Positions 53,302 through 61,784 are shown, counted from the stretch's first letter. The stretch is DNA of 64,000 nt from Anatilimnocola aggregata (GCF_007747655.1 NZ_CP036274.1:5704001-5768000), one strand, 5' to 3'. A program made the numbers and translations. The notes: generated by a model not told the origin, from the sequence alone.

Positions 53302-53314
53302 ATACAACCTGTAT
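53302..53314. promoter_or_regulatory. Candidate GntR operator
   Basis: ATACA-ACC-TGTAT, a five-base palindrome with a three-base centre, lies 28 bases before the DUF1549/DUF1553 start and in the shared upstream region with the GntR gene. FadR-type operators are often short inverted repeats with a TGT/ACA core. This is plausible but unproven. Confidence 0.4.
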
Positions 53315-53344
53315 GATAAGTTTTTCGAGCCGGGAGCACTCGCC

Positions 53345-56300
53345 ATGCAACGCTCTTTCAGCCCTGCAGTCCTGCTAATTGCCTGTCTGGCTGCCAACCT
53401 GCGCGGCAATGACGAAACGTTTGCTCCCGTGTCGGCGATTTTCGAAAAACGCTGCGTCAGTTGTCACTCCGCGGATGAATCCAAAGGGTCTTTGTCGTTG
53501 CAATCTCGGGCGGCTTTGATCACTGGCGGCGATAGCGGATCAGCAGTCTCCTTGAAAGCGCCAGCCGAAAGCCTTCTCCTGCAGATGATCAGTGGCGAGA
53601 AGCCGGAGATGCCCAAATCGGGAGCCAGACTGACCGCGGCGGAAGTGGAGTCGATTCGCCGCTGGATCGCTGCGGGAGCACCATGGCCGGCCGACAAGAA
53701 GCTGGAGGATCGCAGTCTGGCCGATAGCAACTGGTGGTCGCTCCGCCCGCTTGTTCGTCCCGAGTTGCCGCGACTCTCTGCGGCAGATCAAGCCTGGGCC
53801 ACCAATCCCATCGATCACTTCATCATCGCGACATTACGCGATCATGGTTTTGGTCCTTCTCCGCCAGCCAATCGAGCGACACTGATTCGCCGGCTCTATT
53901 TCGATCTCGTTGGTTTGCCGCCGTCACCGGAAGAAGTGGCTGAGTTCGTCCAAGATCCCGATCCGCATGCTTACGACAAGCTCGTCGAGCGGTTGCTCGA
54001 TTCACCGCACTACGGGGAGCGCTGGGCGCGGCATTGGCTCGACGTCGTTCATTTCGGTGAGACGCACGGTTACGACAAAGATCAGCCCCGGCGGAATGCC
54101 TGGCCTTATCGCGACTACGTCATTCGTGCCTTGAACATCGACAAGCCCTATGGCCGCTTCATCGAAGAGCAGCTTGCTGGCGACGTGCTGCACACCGGCA
54201 CAATCGATGGGATTGTGGCGCTAGGATTCATTGCCGCCGGACCTTGGGATTTCATCGGTCATGCCGAAGTTCCCGAGAGCAAGATCGACGGCAAAGTGGC
54301 CCGCCATCTTGATCGCGACGATATGGTGAGCAATGCGATTGGAACGTTCAACAGCTTGACGGTCGGCTGCGCGCAATGCCACAACCACAAGTTCGACCCC
54401 ATCAAACAAGTCGACTATTACCGTCTGCAAGCCGTGTTCGCGGCGGTCGATCGGGCAGAGAAGAAGTATCACTCTGACCCTGCTGTGCTCGCTGAATACA
54501 CGGCCCTCGAACAGCAGCAGCGTGAGTTGACAGCGACGAAGAAGACCCTCGATGCGGAAGTGAAAAGGCTGGCCGGCGCAGAACTCGTCAAGCTGGATCA
54601 GGCGATTCAAGCAGCGCGGCAAGCATCAACCACAGGTCTTGCACCAGAATACGGCTACCACAGCCAGCTTCATCCCAAAGCGGATGCGGAGAAATGGTTT
54701 CAACTCGATTTGGGCTCGTCGCGAGAAATCGCCAGTGTGGCTTGCATCGGCTGCTACGACAATTTCAATCAGATCGGCGCGGGCTTTGGTTTTCCGGTCC
54801 GGTACAAGATCGAAGTTTCGAACGACCCTGACTTCAAAAAGGAAGTCACGGTTGTTGTCGATCACTGCGAACAGGACGTGCTCAATCCCGGCACGACGCC
54901 GCAGGTTGCAAACTTCGCCGCGCAAACAGCGCGTTATGTCCGCATGACCGCAACCAAACTTGCGCTGCGGCAGAACGACTACATGTTCGCGGTAGCAGAA
55001 TTTCAGGTCTTCGATTCTGCGGGGACGAATGTTGCGAAAGGTGCGGCCGTTACAGCGCTCGATTCCATCGAGGCTCCAGTACGTTGGCGGAAGGCGAATC
55101 TCGTCGACGGAATCTACCCCGGTGCTAAGGACGCGAACCTCAGTGGCAAACAGTTAAACGAGTTGACTCGGCAACGGAGCGAGTTACTGGCTAAAGTGAT
55201 TGATGCCGAACTGCGAGCCAAGCTGACCGCTGCCGAAACTGCGGCGGCGGATATTACGCATCAACTGAGCAAATTAACGGCCCCGAACGTCGTCTTTGCG
55301 GGAACTGTTCACCACGGCTCGGGGAACTTTCAAGGAACTGGCAACACCGGCGGCAAGCCGCGCAAGATCTTCGTGCTGCATCGCGGCGATGTGAAGAGTC
55401 CCACAGAAGAAGTTCAACCTGGCGCACTGCAATCCCTGCCGGAGTGGTCCGGTGACTTTCGGTTGCCCGAGGGACACAGCGAGGGAGAACGTCGTGCTGC
55501 CTTAGCACGCTGGCTCAGCGATCGACGAAACCCTCTCACATGGCGCAGTGTTGTGAATCGCGTGTGGCAATATCACCTGAGCCGCGCGATCGTGGATACA
55601 CCGAACGACTTTGGCCGGATGGGGCAGTTGCCTTCACACCCCGAGTTGCTGGACTGGCTGGCGGTGGAGTTTCTCGACGGCGGCCAGTCACTGAAGTCGC
55701 TGCATCGGCTGATAGTGACCAGCAGTACCTATCGCCAGCAATCGCAGCCAGACGAAAACGTTCTCACCAAGCTGAAAAATGATCCTCGCAAAACAGATGC
55801 TGGCAACGTTTACTTGTGGCGAATGAATCGGCGGAAGTTGGAGGCCGAAGCCCTTCGCGATGCCGTGCTGCAAGTCTCCGGCAAACTCGATCCTAAGATG
55901 GGCGGCCCCAGCTTTCAGGATTTCGTCATCGACCAGCCTGCTCATTCGCCGCATTACGAATATCACTTGCACGATCCAAGCGATCCGAAGTCGCATCGCC
56001 GCAGTATTTATCGGTTTATTGTCCGTTCGCAGCCGCAGCCCTTCATGACCACGCTCGATTGCGCGGACCCTTCAATGCGCGTCGACAAACGAAACGAATC
56101 GATCTCGCCGTTGCAGGCACTCGCGTTGCTCAACAACGGCTTCATGGTCACGATGGGCCAGCATTTCGCTGCGAGGATTGAGGCGAGCACGCAGGAACCT
56201 GCAGCCCAAGCCGAACTCATCGTTCGCCTGGCCCTATCCCGCCACGCGAGCGATGAAGAGCGACTACTGTTTGCCGACTACATTCGAGCACACGGACTTG

Positions 56301-56353
56301 CCAACGCTTGTCGCGCGGCGTTGAACCTCAATGAGTTTGCATTTGTGGACTAG
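53345..56353 (+). CDS. DUF1549/DUF1553 cytochrome protein with a discoidin-like insert
   Basis: A 1002-residue exported protein (signal to about residue 22). PSCyt1 has a c-type heme site at residues 37-41 (CVSCH) followed by EIPK-like SGEKPEMPKSGARLTAAEVESIRRWI. DUF1549: NPIDHFIIATLRDHGFGPSPPANRATLIRRLYFDLVGLPPSPEEV and GERWARHWLDVVHF. A second heme site, CAQCH, is near residue 342. Between DUF1549 and DUF1553 is a discoidin-like F5/8 domain (WFQLDLGSSREIASVACIG, YKIEVSNDPDFKK, RYVRMTATKL). DUF1553 ends the chain (RRNPLTWRSVVNRVWQ, YRQQSQPD, RRSIYRFIVRSQPQPFMTTLDCADPSMR). Paired with DUF1501. Confidence 0.93.
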   Translation: MQRSFSPAVLLIACLAANLRGNDETFAPVSAIFEKRCVSCHSADESKGSLSLQSRAALITGGDSGSAVSLKAPAESLLLQMISGEKPEMPKSGARLTAAEVESIRRWIAAGAPWPADKKLEDRSLADSNWWSLRPLVRPELPRLSAADQAWATNPIDHFIIATLRDHGFGPSPPANRATLIRRLYFDLVGLPPSPEEVAEFVQDPDPHAYDKLVERLLDSPHYGERWARHWLDVVHFGETHGYDKDQPRRNAWPYRDYVIRALNIDKPYGRFIEEQLAGDVLHTGTIDGIVALGFIAAGPWDFIGHAEVPESKIDGKVARHLDRDDMVSNAIGTFNSLTVGCAQCHNHKFDPIKQVDYYRLQAVFAAVDRAEKKYHSDPAVLAEYTALEQQQRELTATKKTLDAEVKRLAGAELVKLDQAIQAARQASTTGLAPEYGYHSQLHPKADAEKWFQLDLGSSREIASVACIGCYDNFNQIGAGFGFPVRYKIEVSNDPDFKKEVTVVVDHCEQDVLNPGTTPQVANFAAQTARYVRMTATKLALRQNDYMFAVAEFQVFDSAGTNVAKGAAVTALDSIEAPVRWRKANLVDGIYPGAKDANLSGKQLNELTRQRSELLAKVIDAELRAKLTAAETAAADITHQLSKLTAPNVVFAGTVHHGSGNFQGTGNTGGKPRKIFVLHRGDVKSPTEEVQPGALQSLPEWSGDFRLPEGHSEGERRAALARWLSDRRNPLTWRSVVNRVWQYHLSRAIVDTPNDFGRMGQLPSHPELLDWLAVEFLDGGQSLKSLHRLIVTSSTYRQQSQPDENVLTKLKNDPRKTDAGNVYLWRMNRRKLEAEALRDAVLQVSGKLDPKMGGPSFQDFVIDQPAHSPHYEYHLHDPSDPKSHRRSIYRFIVRSQPQPFMTTLDCADPSMRVDKRNESISPLQALALLNNGFMVTMGQHFAARIEASTQEPAAQAELIVRLALSRHASDEERLLFADYIRAHGLANACRAALNLNEFAFVD

Positions 56354-56356
56354 GTG

Positions 56357-57856
56357 ATGCGCATGAGCTCCAACATTGCTCCGAATCGTCGAGAGTTTCT
56401 GCAATCGCTGGGCCAAGGCTTTGGCAGCTTGGCCTTGGCGGCGATGCTCTCGGCGGAACGTCAACCTGTTTTGGCGGGGGACGCCGCTCTATCGCCAAGC
56501 AAGGGTGCGCTGCCGCAGTTGCATCATCGGCCGCGTGCCAAGCGGGTCATACAACTCTTTATGGCCGGGGCCGCGAGTTCGATCGACTTGTTCGATTTCA
56601 AACCCGACCTGGTCAAGCACCATGGCGAACCGAGCAACTTCGGCGAACCAGTCGAGGCATTTCAGAATGGTCTCGGCCCCTGGCTCAAGCCCATTTGGGA
56701 CTTCAAACCCTACGGCAAATGCGGCAAGCAACTCGCTGAGCCAGTGGCAGAGTTGGGGAAAGTGGCTGACGAGTTGGCGTTTGTGCATAACGTCGTTGGC
56801 AAGACCGGGGTTCATAGCCAGGCCACTCTGTTGCATACTACGGGATTTCAGTTACCCGGTTTTCCCGGCATGGGTTCATGGTGCAGCTATGGCCTGGGGA
56901 GCTTGAACGATGACCTGCCGACGTTTGTCGTACTGCCCGACCATCGCGGATTGGCGAGCAATGGCACGAAGAATTGGGATTCAGCATTCCTTCCCGCGCA
57001 GCATAGCGGCACCGTGATTTATCCCGGCAATGAAACCCCGATTGCCGACCTCTATCCGCACAAGAGCGGTTCGTATGTAAACCCGCAGAGCGAAGCCGCG
57101 ACTCAGCAACTGCTGGCCAGGATCAATTCGCAGCACGCGAGTTCACGCGCCGGCGACGCTCGACTCGAGTCACGCATTCGCAGTTACGAGTTGGCGGCGA
57201 AAATGCAACTCGCCGCGCCGGAGGCGCTCGACTTTTCGCAAGAGCCTGAACACATCCTCAAGCTCTATGGTTTGAACAATGTCCCGGCGCAGTTCGAAAA
57301 GGAAATCAACGTCCGCGAAGAGACCGTTCACTTCTCTCGTAAATGTCTCGCCGCTCGTCGACTCCTGGAGCGTGGCGTGCGCTTCGTCCAGATCTGGTCG
57401 GGCAACGACAACGGTTTTCCCCGCCGAAACTGGGACTCCCACGAAGATGTTCAGCGCGATCATGGTCCGCTTGCCGGCGGGATGGCCCGCGGCGCGAGCG
57501 CCCTCATTCAAGACCTGAAACAACGTGGCCTCCTCGACGACACCATCATCCTCTGGACTACCGAATTTGGCCGCATGCCCAGTTCGCAAGGGGGCAAGGG
57601 GCGGGATCACAATCCGTATTGCTTCACGAATTGGCTGTGCGGCGGCGGCATTCGCGGCGGCATCACGTATGGCCCTAGTGATCAATGGGGATACAAGCCG
57701 CTGAACCGTGAAAGTCCAACGCAGGTCTACGATATTCACGCCACCATGCTTCATCTCTTGGGCATCGACCACACTCGCCTCAGCGTGCGACACAATGGCA
57801 TCGACCGCCGCTTGACCGACGTCCATGGCCACGTCATCCGCGAACTAATTTCCTGA
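56357..57856 (+). CDS. DUF1501 protein, Tat-exported (partner of the preceding gene)
   Basis: About 499 residues. The preceding stop (56351-56353) is followed immediately by GTG (56354), ATG (56357) and another ATG (56363); the ATG at 56357 is chosen, which gives tight coupling. Tat signal NRREFLQSLGQGFGSLALAAML. DUF1501 marks: KRVIQLFMAGAASSIDLFDFKPDL, GVHSQATLLHTTGFQLPGFPGMGSWCSYGLGS, LLERGVRFVQIWSGNDNGFPRRNWDSHEDVQRDHGPLAGGMARGASALIQDLKQRGLLDDTIILWTTEFGRMPSSQGGKGRDHNPYCFTNWLCGGGIRGG. Pairing with DUF1549/DUF1553 is the standard planctomycete arrangement. Confidence 0.93.
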   Translation: MRMSSNIAPNRREFLQSLGQGFGSLALAAMLSAERQPVLAGDAALSPSKGALPQLHHRPRAKRVIQLFMAGAASSIDLFDFKPDLVKHHGEPSNFGEPVEAFQNGLGPWLKPIWDFKPYGKCGKQLAEPVAELGKVADELAFVHNVVGKTGVHSQATLLHTTGFQLPGFPGMGSWCSYGLGSLNDDLPTFVVLPDHRGLASNGTKNWDSAFLPAQHSGTVIYPGNETPIADLYPHKSGSYVNPQSEAATQQLLARINSQHASSRAGDARLESRIRSYELAAKMQLAAPEALDFSQEPEHILKLYGLNNVPAQFEKEINVREETVHFSRKCLAARRLLERGVRFVQIWSGNDNGFPRRNWDSHEDVQRDHGPLAGGMARGASALIQDLKQRGLLDDTIILWTTEFGRMPSSQGGKGRDHNPYCFTNWLCGGGIRGGITYGPSDQWGYKPLNRESPTQVYDIHATMLHLLGIDHTRLSVRHNGIDRRLTDVHGHVIRELIS

Positions 57857-57968
57857 ACTTCCCTCGCCCCCTCGTCAGCCTCCATTCGCCAGTCACCCCC
57901 GCAGCATCCCTACCCGCCCTCCATCCCATTTGCTAAGCTAACCCTTCACAAGCATCCGCTTGCCAAGA

Positions 57969-58042
<74 letters not shown>

Positions 58043-58115
58043 ATTACCGTAAATCCCGCCAAACGCACGACTTAGCGTACCTGCCTGCGTAGGGCAGTGT
58101 GGCCTTGAAGCCTGA

Positions 58116-58143
58116 AGCAAAGTGGTAGTCCTACCACTTTGCT
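58116..58143. repeat. Hairpin between tRNA-Arg and integrase
   Basis: AGCAAAGTGGTA (58116-58127) and TACCACTTTGCT (58132-58143) are perfect reverse complements with a 4-base loop; the flanks CCTG/CAGG add a few more pairs with one mismatch. It lies 20 bases before the integrase start. It may be an attachment-site arm, an integrase/excisionase binding site or a transcription block; which cannot be told. Confidence 0.75.
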
Positions 58144-58163
58144 CCAGGGCATGGAGCCACACG

Positions 58164-59420
58164 ATGCCACGCATGCCGAGAATACCTGCGTATCGATTGC
58201 ACAAATCCTCAGGCCAAGCCCGGGTGATTATCGATGGTCGGCACGTCTATCTCGGCCTCCACGGATCGGCAGAGAGCCGAGAGGCGTATGCGAGATTAAT
58301 CGCCGAGCGTTTCACTCCGTCAGTCCGTGCAAAAACTCTACCGGTTGCCGTGAACGGGTTCCCGGATTTGTCCATCAATGAGTTATTGCTGCGGTACATC
58401 GAGTTCGCCGAACGGTACTACGTGAAGGACGGCAAGCCAACGAAAGAGCTGGTGTGCATGAAGGAGGCGATGAGACCACTCAGAACGCTCTTTGGCGAAT
58501 TGAGTGCGCAGGAATTCGGCCCACTGAAGCTCAAAGCAGTTCGGCAGCACATGATCGATGCTGGCCTATCCCGTGGGGTAATCAACCAACGTGTAAACCG
58601 GATCAAACGCATTCTAAAATGGGGAGTGAGCGAAGAACTCTTACCGGCCGCAGTCCACGAAGGCGTTCGCACTGTCGCCGGGCTCCGCTTTGGCCGTTCA
58701 GCGGCTCGGGAAACTGAACCGGTGGGGCCGGTGGCTGACCAATGGGTCGATGCAGTGGTACTGCACGTTGCACCTCAAGTCGCCACGATGATCGAACTGC
58801 AGCGTTTCACCGGCATGCGACCTGGAGAGGTCGTCAAAATGCGTCCGTGCGACATTGATCGTACGAATGACGTTTGGCTTTACGAGCCGTATGACCACAA
58901 AAATCGCTGGCGTGGGCATCGCCGTCGCATTCCACTCGGCCCCAAGGCGCAGACTCTGATTCAGCCGTTCCTCAACCGGCCAGGAGATGACTTCCTTTTC
59001 TCGCCGCAAGAAGCCGAGGGGCATCGAAACACGCAGCGTGCGGTCCACCGAGATCCCAATCGTAAAACCAAGATTTATCCGTGCGAACTGCGGGCGCAAG
59101 AGGCTCGCAAGGTCCAATCGCGAAGCCGCCGGTCGAAACGCCCCAAGGGGCAGCGTTACACCAGTGACAGCTATCGGCGAGCAATCGCATACGGTATCGC
59201 TCAAGCCAACCGTTCGCATAGGAAGGCTGTGCCAGCCAAGATGGAAGTTCCCTCTTGGCACCCCAACCAGTTGCGGCACAGTTTCGCTACACGCGTACGC
59301 AAGGACTTCGGTGTTGAGGCAGCCCAAGTCGGCCTCGGGCACGCCCGTACCGATGTGGTCGAAGTCTATGCAGAGAAGAACCTTGAACTGGCCGCAAAAG
59401 TGGCCAGGCTGACCGGTTAA
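58164..59420 (+). CDS. Tyrosine recombinase (phage-type integrase)
   Basis: About 418 residues from the ATG at 58164 (MPRMPRIPAYRLHKSSGQARV), since the longer frame to 58122 passes through the hairpin. The N-terminal arm (IDGRHVYLGLHGSAESREAY) and SAM-like core-binding domain come first; the catalytic domain has the Arg in FTGMRPGEVVKM, the HxxR block in HPNQLRHSFATRVRKDFG, and the Tyr in HARTDVVEVYAEKN. It should catalyse integration at the tRNA-Arg gene. A KTKIYPCELRAQEARKVQSRSRRSKRPKGQRYTSDSYRRA stretch is a basic insertion before the HxxR motif, unlike the compact catalytic domain of phage lambda. Confidence 0.92.
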   Translation: MPRMPRIPAYRLHKSSGQARVIIDGRHVYLGLHGSAESREAYARLIAERFTPSVRAKTLPVAVNGFPDLSINELLLRYIEFAERYYVKDGKPTKELVCMKEAMRPLRTLFGELSAQEFGPLKLKAVRQHMIDAGLSRGVINQRVNRIKRILKWGVSEELLPAAVHEGVRTVAGLRFGRSAARETEPVGPVADQWVDAVVLHVAPQVATMIELQRFTGMRPGEVVKMRPCDIDRTNDVWLYEPYDHKNRWRGHRRRIPLGPKAQTLIQPFLNRPGDDFLFSPQEAEGHRNTQRAVHRDPNRKTKIYPCELRAQEARKVQSRSRRSKRPKGQRYTSDSYRRAIAYGIAQANRSHRKAVPAKMEVPSWHPNQLRHSFATRVRKDFGVEAAQVGLGHARTDVVEVYAEKNLELAAKVARLTG

Positions 59421-59440
59421 TTCGGAAGAGGCCCAAAGTC

Positions 59441-60088
59441 ATGCGAAAGCCCGCCCAGACGAAACGAAATGATGATCTAGCGGTCTTGCGGAAGAAGTTT
59501 GAAGAGGTTGATGCGATCGTACGTGACTATGAAAATCGCTTGTCGCAATTCCGTGCAGATTTTCATATCGCAGTCGATTCAGGGACTCTTGATGCCCACG
59601 GGCTCCTCTCCAAAGTCAGCCTAGGCATGAAATCCTTGGGCATACTCGGCCATACCAAATCTTTGATTGAAGGGGATCTCAAGATTATTCAAGATGGGCT
59701 GGAGGAAAGCCAACAGCATGGGCTGCTGAATCTCGTAAGAGAAATTCAAAACTTGGCCAAGATGATCAGCATTTCTGTTTCTACACCTTCAATTGACCCT
59801 CGTGCCAATGTCATTAATCTCTTCGACTCACTTTGCAGCTTTACGCAGGCTGGACTCGTCCCTTTTCTAACTCTGAGGGATCGCTATCGGGAGAACCTAA
59901 ACGCGGCAACACCGCAGATCTCGCGAGATCAACAAATAAAGTTGCGAGATCGGATTGCTAAGAGGATGCGCAAAGTGAATCCACTAATTAGCTGGTCAGA
60001 GTTAGCCGTCAGGGTTCGAGACGATCCGGAAGCCCAGGAACTCACCATTCCGATTAACAAGAATACCGTTCGGCAGCCCTTTAAGTGA
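59441..60088 (+). CDS. Island orphan protein
   Basis: A 215-residue soluble protein directly behind the integrase (20-base gap). It is mostly helical and probably coiled-coil at the N-terminus (LAVLRKKFEEVDAIVRDYENRLSQFRADFH); its middle has IEGDLKIIQDGLEESQQHGLLNLVREIQNLAKMIS. The C-terminal end reads LRDRIAKRMRKVNPLISWSELAVRVRDDPEAQELTIPINKNTVRQPFK, which is basic and resembles a small DNA-binding end. The base composition is visibly lower in GC than the chromosome. I do not recognise the family. It could regulate or assist the integrase. Confidence 0.65.
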   Translation: MRKPAQTKRNDDLAVLRKKFEEVDAIVRDYENRLSQFRADFHIAVDSGTLDAHGLLSKVSLGMKSLGILGHTKSLIEGDLKIIQDGLEESQQHGLLNLVREIQNLAKMISISVSTPSIDPRANVINLFDSLCSFTQAGLVPFLTLRDRYRENLNAATPQISRDQQIKLRDRIAKRMRKVNPLISWSELAVRVRDDPEAQELTIPINKNTVRQPFK

Positions 60089-60110
60089 GCTGCTCGGCAA
60101 ATTTCGGACA

Positions 60111-60527
60111 GTGTTGTGGTTATCCTCGGTACAACCTCAGCAAACTGGGGCCGATGGCGGGCACGCTAAGGCGCCCTTCAACGCCACCCAAGCGAAATTC
60201 CATCAAGCCGCCTGGGCCAAGCATCTCGGCACGCAGGTCGAGACCGTCAACAGTGTCGGCGCAAAGATGATTCTCATCCCGCCCGGCGAGTTCATGATGG
60301 GCAGCACGGATGAAAAAGTCGAGGCGGCCTTGAAGGTGGCCGACGAAATCAAAGCCGATGGCGTAGTCATCAGCCGCATCGAAAAGGCCGAAGGTCCGCA
60401 ACACAAGGTCATCATTACCAAGCCGCTGCTGATGAGTGCAACCGAAGTAACGATCGGACAGTTCAAGAAGTTCAGTGCCACGGGCTGCCGATCCCTCGGT
60501 GGCTTGGATCGCCCAAGCTTTACCTGA
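60111..60527 (+). pseudogene. Truncated formylglycine-generating (SUMF1) domain remnant
   Basis: The visible protein, about 125 residues, matches the start of a SUMF1-type domain as found at the end of planctomycete kinases: APFNATQAKFHQAAWAKHLGTQVETVNSVGAKMILIPPGEFMMGSTDEKVEAALKV, then QHKVIITKPLLMSATEVTIGQFKKF. It then changes to unrelated residues (SATGCRSLGGLDRPSFT) and stops, losing the rest of the catalytic fold (including the Cys residues). It starts from a non-ATG codon without the kinase body. I read it as a gene fragment left inside the island. Confidence 0.75.
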
Positions 60528-60680
60528 ATTTTCGTCATTATCGTGTCACAATTACATGCTCCCGGAAGCTAACTATTGGGACCTCTCGTTCCAACGCTCC
60601 CCGGGCTCGATTTCAGCGGTGATCTAACGATCGCCGCATTCCAGGCTTGCGTCTTGCGAGCCTGAGACAATTTGTCCCTG

Positions 60681-60744
60681 CCTCGCGGCGTTTCCGCGGG
60701 GCGGTTGTGTTTTCCCAACACGACCGCCCCGTGTTGGGGCGGTC
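60681..60744 (+). promoter_or_regulatory. Leader with mutually exclusive hairpins
   Basis: Four segments ahead of the sigma-like gene: 1 = CCTCGCGG (60681-60688), 2 = CCGCGGGGCGGTTGTGTT (60694-60711), 3 = AACACGACCGCCCC (60717-60730), 4 = GGGGCGGTC (60736-60744). 1 pairs with the start of 2 (8 bp), 2 with 3 (14 bp, one G-U), and 3 with 4 (9 bp, loop GTGTT). The 1:2, 2:3, 3:4 options resemble an attenuator. Segment 4 ends about 7 bases before CCAAGGATCG (Shine-Dalgarno AAGG) and the ATG. No U-run follows 3:4, so control of translation or RNA stability is likelier than termination. Confidence 0.7.
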
Positions 60745-60765
60745 CCTTTCCCAAGGATCGTACCC

Positions 60766-61404
60766 ATGATTGCCATTGCGCCTATCTCTTCCCCCGCTCC
60801 CCGCCGCACGAACACCCAGAACAACTGGCAAGATCGCTACTTACTGCTGCTGCCCAAGATTCGCCTGATCGCCCGCTGTGCATTTCGCAAGCTTCCCGCT
60901 GAAGAACGCGAAGATGCGATTGAAGAGGTGATTGCCAACACCTTCACGGCTTACGGTCGACTAGTCGAACGTGGCAAAGAGTCGATCGCCTACGCTTGGC
61001 CGCTGAGTCGTTACGCCGTGGCTCAGTACCGCGCTGGCCGGCGCGTGGGCTCATCGCTTAATGTTCATGATGTCCTGTCGCCAAATTGCCAGAAGCGGAA
61101 TGGGCTGGCGTCGCGCTCGTTCTCTTATTGCCACAAGAGCAGCCAGTGGGAGGAATTGGCCGTCGAAGATCGGCGCGCGACGCCTGCTGATGTGGCTGCC
61201 TGTCGACTCGACTTCCGGGCTTGGCTGCGCGGGCTTGAACGGGCGAAGCGAACCACTGCCGAATTGTTGGCTGGTGGTGCGACCACGATGGATGCCGCTC
61301 GGCAACTGGGATTGAGTCAAGGGCGGGTTAGTCAGCTCAGGCGAGAGCTGAAAGAGGCCTGGGAGCAGTTTCAGGGTGAGGCGAAGGAAGTTGCCGCGGC
61401 TTGA
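60766..61404 (+). CDS. Sigma-factor-like (ECF-type) regulator on the island
   Basis: A 212-residue protein. Residues about 20-95 resemble sigma region 2 (YLLLLPKIRLIARCAFRKLPAEEREDAIEEVIANTFTAYGRLVERG, then YAWPLSRYAVAQYRAGRRVG), and about 145-205 carry a sigma-4-type HTH: RLDFRAWLRGLERAKRTTAELLAGGATTMDAARQLGLSQGRVSQLRRELKEAWEQF. The central linker with CQKRNG and SYCHK differs from known ECF groups. It could direct RNA polymerase to island promoters. Its ATG follows AAGG behind the multi-hairpin leader. It belongs to an accessory set that recurs near serine recombinases in planctomycetes. Confidence 0.7.
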   Translation: MIAIAPISSPAPRRTNTQNNWQDRYLLLLPKIRLIARCAFRKLPAEEREDAIEEVIANTFTAYGRLVERGKESIAYAWPLSRYAVAQYRAGRRVGSSLNVHDVLSPNCQKRNGLASRSFSYCHKSSQWEELAVEDRRATPADVAACRLDFRAWLRGLERAKRTTAELLAGGATTMDAARQLGLSQGRVSQLRRELKEAWEQFQGEAKEVAAA

Positions 61405-61439
61405 ATCTAGTTTACCGAGTGTAGCAATCGTTTGGAGTT

Positions 61440-61467
61440 CTCCGCGGCTGCGAGGTCTGCCGCGGAG
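61440..61467 (+). terminator. Hairpin downstream of sigma-like gene
   Basis: CTCCGCGGC (61440-61448) and GCCGCGGAG (61459-61467) form a perfect 9-bp stem with a 10-base loop, 36 bases after the stop. It lacks a U-run but fits a transcript end or a boundary for the next operon. Confidence 0.5.
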
Positions 61468-61541
61468 ATGCTGAACGCAGTGCTAGCTTGCCCTGCAAAC
61501 GTAGGCGTTCTTTCATCCCAGCTTCTTGAAAGGAGGTGCGC

Positions 61542-61784
61542 TTGCAGCTCACCACGTTGGTTGTCTGTTTTTCGTTGGCCTTGGCAGCATTGGTGGTAGC
61601 TCTGGTGCGGCAAGTTCGGCTGCACCGTGCGACTCGAAGACTGCTGGGAAGGTTTCTGAAGCACAGGAGAACAAGCACGCATGAAACGACTCGGTCTCGT
61701 GATCGGCATCGCCGCAGGCTGCGCTCTCGCCGGTTGCAGCACCGACGAACGCCTGGCGGACCTGGCTCAGCAGGTTACGCATGA
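61542..61784 (+). CDS. Small membrane protein overlapping the lipoprotein gene
   Basis: An 80-residue frame from a TTG at 61542, which follows the strong AAAGGAGG Shine-Dalgarno at 61526-61533; a GTG at 61536 would lie too close to it. It begins LQLTTLVVCFSLALAALVVALVRQVRLH (one TM helix), then a very Arg-rich end. It overlaps the following lipoprotein gene by about 100 bases in another frame. The good ribosome-binding site supports a real product, at least for the hydrophobic part. Confidence 0.55.
   Translation: MQLTTLVVCFSLALAALVVALVRQVRLHRATRRLLGRFLKHRRTSTHETTRSRDRHRRRLRSRRLQHRRTPGGPGSAGYA

Noticed and set aside
53171-53344. A small RNA in the divergent GntR/DUF1549 gap
   Set aside because: The region is AT-rich but has no stable stem-loop with a U-run.
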